DNA of 64,000 bases, taken from contig CAJFCJ010000019.1 in assembly GCA_904063045.1 (NCBI GenBank), positions 3,106,684-3,170,683 of the forward strand. Reading direction: 5' to 3'. Shown here piece by piece: positions 62,091 to 64,000 of this stretch; position 1 is the stretch's first letter; each line of letters begins with the position of its first letter. The position numbers and the translations under genes were made by a program. The notes under the pieces were generated by a model. The model did no database searches and had not been told where the DNA came from. It saw nothing but the letters and a program-made list of their open reading frames with translations. Source of the DNA: Dimorphilus gyrociliatus (taxonomy: Eukaryota; Annelida; Polychaeta; Dinophilidae).

Positions 62091-63998
62091 TTAATGCCAA
62101 AAACCATAGGCATTTGGAGGCGCAGAATTCCAGTTCTGCTGCCGGTGCAAATTCATTAAAGTAGGAGGATGAGAGATTGGCGCACGAGGTATATGAGACG
62201 CTGATTGAACGACGCAATGTTCAGCGGACTGACGTACAATAGAATTAGCCATTTGTTCTGTTTGACTTTTGTTCCGCTTACAAGCATTTAGTTCATTCGC
62301 CTGTTGTTGCTGCTGTTGCTGCTGCTGTTCTCTTCTTTTCTTCCACATTTCTGATTTTTGTTGATATTGAAGTTCTCCATGTCGAGCATAATTCATGTTT
62401 TTGTGCTGATAAAAAACTAGACTGATTCTGGTAGGATGAAATCTATTAGGTTCCCTAATTGCAGTTGTAGAATGCATTTCCCTCTTTGCGCATTCAAGAA
62501 GAACACTACCATGACCAAGGGCTAGTGCAACTCCTCCTATATTTTCATCCAAGAATAAATGTTCATTGTAGGAAATCTCCTCATGACCAGATTGATCTCC
62601 TTCAGTCGTATTGAAATCTTCACACCACCTTAACGAGTCCTCTCTGTTGATGTCTCCTGTTTTACTTCCATTCCACCACCGACGATTATCCATACCATCA
62701 GAATTTTGGGGGAAAATACCACTACCACAAGACATTTGAGTATACGGATTATTGTAATCTGGGTTGTTAGCTGTCACTAAAGAAGGTGATTGAAAGTTTT
62801 GCGCTCCCGTACCAGACGAAGACATTTGCATTTGTAAATTATGAGCCATACGCATGCGTTGCTCCAACTCGGCCTTGGTTGGAGCTTTCTTTTTTGGCAT
62901 ATCCCCTCCTCGTTTTCTCTTTTCTTCTTGTTGTTGCAATTTCCGCTTTTTCTTGCAAGGGGTAGGAGTTGATCGGATTCGAACTATTTGCTCAAATTTT
63001 GTTAACGTATTAACTGATCCATCTCTTTCCTGCTGTAAACGACTTTCGCGAGTTCCATCTTCAGCAGTAGGGTCAAGTATGCAAAGAGGGTGAACATGTA
63101 GTTGTTCATCCGGCCCTTTTCCCAGACCTCTGTGTTTAGTTAACGTTACTACCACAGTACTGCCGTTATTCATATTATGATTGTCCCGATGAGCATGAGA
63201 GCAATAGTCTATGCAGGCCGTTACACCAGAAAACGGTCGTCCAGAGTCTAGTCCTAAACGGCAGTCCAATCCATCTTTCTCGAATTGAGTTTGATTTCTA
63301 AAACTGTCAGGTGCTACTTGTTTGTAAATAGGACTTAAGTGAGAAGCGAGAGACTGAAGCGCATGCTCCAGTTGTGTTTCATGGCTCTCATTTTTCAAAC
63401 GAAATTTTCTGGGCTGTTGAGATCGAGCAAATTTGCAACCGTTGTAGTACATACTCCATGAACATCCGAAAGAAAATGATGCTCCTCCTACATCATCCTT
63501 CCAACCTTGACAGGCGCAAGTCTTTTGTTCGTTTGATCCACACCTTCTATCTGTCTGTAAACCGTATACTGGAAGTAATTGCCGAAGATAATCATATAAT
63601 TCATCAGCTTGTTGAGAAGGAACACCTTCCCAAACGACTATATTGACTGTGATAACTGCTTGAGGACAAGTATGTCCGACTCTTGGTCTCGCAATGATTA
63701 AAACTTTCTCCTCTATTGAAGATCGACGAATGATCCACTTTGAAACAGGACAACCTTGAGTTCCTTTCCCCTCTTTACCGGAGTAAATTATCTTTTCGAT
63801 TCGAATGGCATTCCCTGTTAATCCGGTTCTTTCTTCAAACAATTTTCTTATACCTGCTATACTTTGCGCTGCTCCAAGGTGGGTATAAAAAGGTCCTTCG
63901 ACTCGTTCGTCGTATACTGTATTTGATCCTAAACAATTACAGCTTGGCACCTCCTCTTGTGTATTACTTCTAAGCCTTTCAACTAAATCTGATTCTTC
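62091..63998 (-). CDS. TET: TET methylcytosine dioxygenase, catalytic part (5' end outside window)
   Basis: Fe(II)/2-oxoglutarate enzyme oxidising 5-methylcytosine to 5-hydroxymethyl-, formyl- and carboxylcytosine. The last 635 residues are present as one uninterrupted exon that runs off the window. A Cys-rich zinc-binding region (CNCLGSNTVYDERVEGPFYT, GCPVSKWIIRR, CACQGW, FSFGCSWSMYYNGCKFARS) precedes the double-stranded beta-helix. Catalytic elements are intact: the iron-binding HxD in YCSHAHRDNHNM, the distal iron histidine and 2-oxoglutarate arginine region in GHGSVLLECAKREMHST and NRFHPTRISLVFYQHK. The low-complexity insert splitting the helix is only about 170 residues, shorter than in vertebrate TETs. 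A Gln run (about 62296-62330) lies near the C-terminus. Any CXXC domain would be upstream. One invertebrate gene stands for vertebrate TET1-3. Confidence 0.95.
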   Translation of the reverse strand, partial: EESDLVERLRSNTQEEVPSCNCLGSNTVYDERVEGPFYTHLGAAQSIAGIRKLFEERTGLTGNAIRIEKIIYSGKEGKGTQGCPVSKWIIRRSSIEEKVLIIARPRVGHTCPQAVITVNIVVWEGVPSQQADELYDYLRQLLPVYGLQTDRRCGSNEQKTCACQGWKDDVGGASFSFGCSWSMYYNGCKFARSQQPRKFRLKNESHETQLEHALQSLASHLSPIYKQVAPDSFRNQTQFEKDGLDCRLGLDSGRPFSGVTACIDYCSHAHRDNHNMNNGSTVVVTLTKHRGLGKGPDEQLHVHPLCILDPTAEDGTRESRLQQERDGSVNTLTKFEQIVRIRSTPTPCKKKRKLQQQEEKRKRGGDMPKKKAPTKAELEQRMRMAHNLQMQMSSSGTGAQNFQSPSLVTANNPDYNNPYTQMSCGSGIFPQNSDGMDNRRWWNGSKTGDINREDSLRWCEDFNTTEGDQSGHEEISYNEHLFLDENIGGVALALGHGSVLLECAKREMHSTTAIREPNRFHPTRISLVFYQHKNMNYARHGELQYQQKSEMWKKRREQQQQQQQQQANELNACKRNKSQTEQMANSIVRQSAEHCVVQSASHIPRAPISHPPTLMNLHRQQNWNSAPPNAYGFWH

Positions 63999-64000
63999 AT

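Overview
The window is nuclear DNA of a small-genome animal. Every multi-exon gene has GT-AG introns, most only about 45-65 nt long, in AT-rich surroundings, and the genes are packed tightly on both strands. All recognisable proteins are bilaterian: eEF2K, COQ7, CDH23-like cadherin, ADGRV1, ANKFN1, ZNF608/609, TRIP4, CSTF1, CK1 gamma, CEP120 and TET. A TET dioxygenase next to CEP120 and ADGRV1 argues against a nematode. A compact lophotrochozoan, such as a miniaturised annelid, would fit, but that is inference only. I see no bacterial, viral, transposon or CRISPR sequence.

Left part (1-11.7 kb): the 3' end of an SLC35 nucleotide-sugar transporter, eEF2K, COQ7, an unrecognised single-pass membrane protein, a C15orf61 homologue whose only intron is filled by a complete DMAC1-like ORF, and the ankyrin/FN3 protein ANKFN1, which has a probable second first exon beneath a perfect CRE palindrome. 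Middle part (14-43 kb): a 12-cadherin-repeat CDH23-like protein on + faces a giant ADGRV1 (VLGR1) on -, tail to tail. Between them lie a MYDGF homologue and a small secreted-peptide ORF. CDH23 and ADGRV1 are the tip-link and ankle-link Usher proteins of vertebrate hair cells. Both proteins here end in class I PDZ ligands.

Right part (43-64 kb): ZNF608/609, then about 5.5 kb with almost no coding signal, then TRIP4, CSTF1, CK1 gamma, CEP120 and the catalytic part of TET. From memory of the human map, ZNF609, TRIP4 and CSNK1G1 sit together on 15q22, while ZNF608, CSNK1G3 and CEP120 sit together on 5q23. The window therefore seems to hold the unduplicated ancestral block that vertebrates split between two paralogous regions.

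Exon boundaries below were read by eye from splice consensus, reading-frame phase and remembered vertebrate proteins. For most genes all phases close exactly. The ADGRV1 gene is given as one span with domain landmarks because its several dozen exons were not each delimited. Recurrent layouts are head-to-head promoters (TRIP4/CSTF1, CK1 gamma/CEP120) and tail-to-tail pairs (COQ7/orphan membrane protein, C15orf61/ANKFN1, CDH23/MYDGF, CSTF1/CK1 gamma, CEP120/TET).
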